From positions 1 through 6,045 of the forward strand of contig CAJLYO010000112.1 of NCBI GenBank assembly GCA_905210885.1: 6,045 nucleotides of DNA, read 5' to 3'. Each line of letters starts with the position of its first letter. Within the stretch, counting starts at the first letter, position 1. Under the pieces are notes generated by a model. It was not told the origin of the DNA. It searched no databases and saw nothing but the letters and a program-made list of their open reading frames with translations. The position numbers were made by a program, and so were the translations under genes. The stretch is from an uncultured Eubacteriales bacterium. Its GTDB lineage: Bacteria > Bacillota > Clostridia > Monoglobales > Firm-18. Positions 6,038 through 6,045 of the stretch are shown here, one piece after another.

Positions 6038-6045
6038 TGACAATA

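Overview
The window looks like chromosomal DNA of a low-to-moderate-GC Firmicute of the class Clostridia, probably an Oscillospirales-like gut lineage. This rests on strong Shine-Dalgarno sites, tightly overlapping genes, a clostridial-type SecA with an acidic insertion in its second nucleotide-binding domain and a SEC-C tail, and an ABC importer of a type common in that class. The taxon is an inference from protein character; no rRNA or other marker is present.

Positions 1-2253 hold the end of an ABC importer operon read left to right. It contains a substrate-binding protein (5' end outside the window), a permease starting on the last base of the preceding stop codon, and an ATPase starting 14 bases inside the permease. 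This is the lipoprotein/permease/ATPase arrangement known in some Firmicutes as trpXYZ-like. The substrate cannot be read from the sequence. A clear intrinsic terminator (2260-2287) closes the operon.

A good extended -10 promoter (2299-2327) then drives secA, the motor ATPase of the Sec export system, which ends at 5093. Promoter position, ribosome-binding-site spacing and the usual SecA N-terminus all favour a TTG start at 2370 over the upstream ATGs. No gene follows secA directly; in many Firmicutes prfB would be there.

From 5094 to the end, the DNA changes character and becomes strongly A+T-rich. The first part (about 5094-5340) is almost free of cytosine on the + strand, including 94 bases with none. 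Next comes a structured stretch with an 11-bp hairpin (5401-5435), then a cluster of TGACAAT heptamers ending in TTTCGACA (5481-5559) that resembles the end of a Mu/Tn7/Tn5053-like transposon. After that come four copies of TTTGNNNATCAAA (5574-5702), the first inside a 27-bp palindrome. The only gene here is a small XRE-type DNA-binding protein on the minus strand (5749-5973) with its own near-consensus promoter. The simplest reading is a boundary between conserved core chromosome and an acquired or degenerating mobile segment that continues past the right edge. No transposase, integrase or defence enzyme is visible in the window, so a new system cannot be claimed from this sequence alone.
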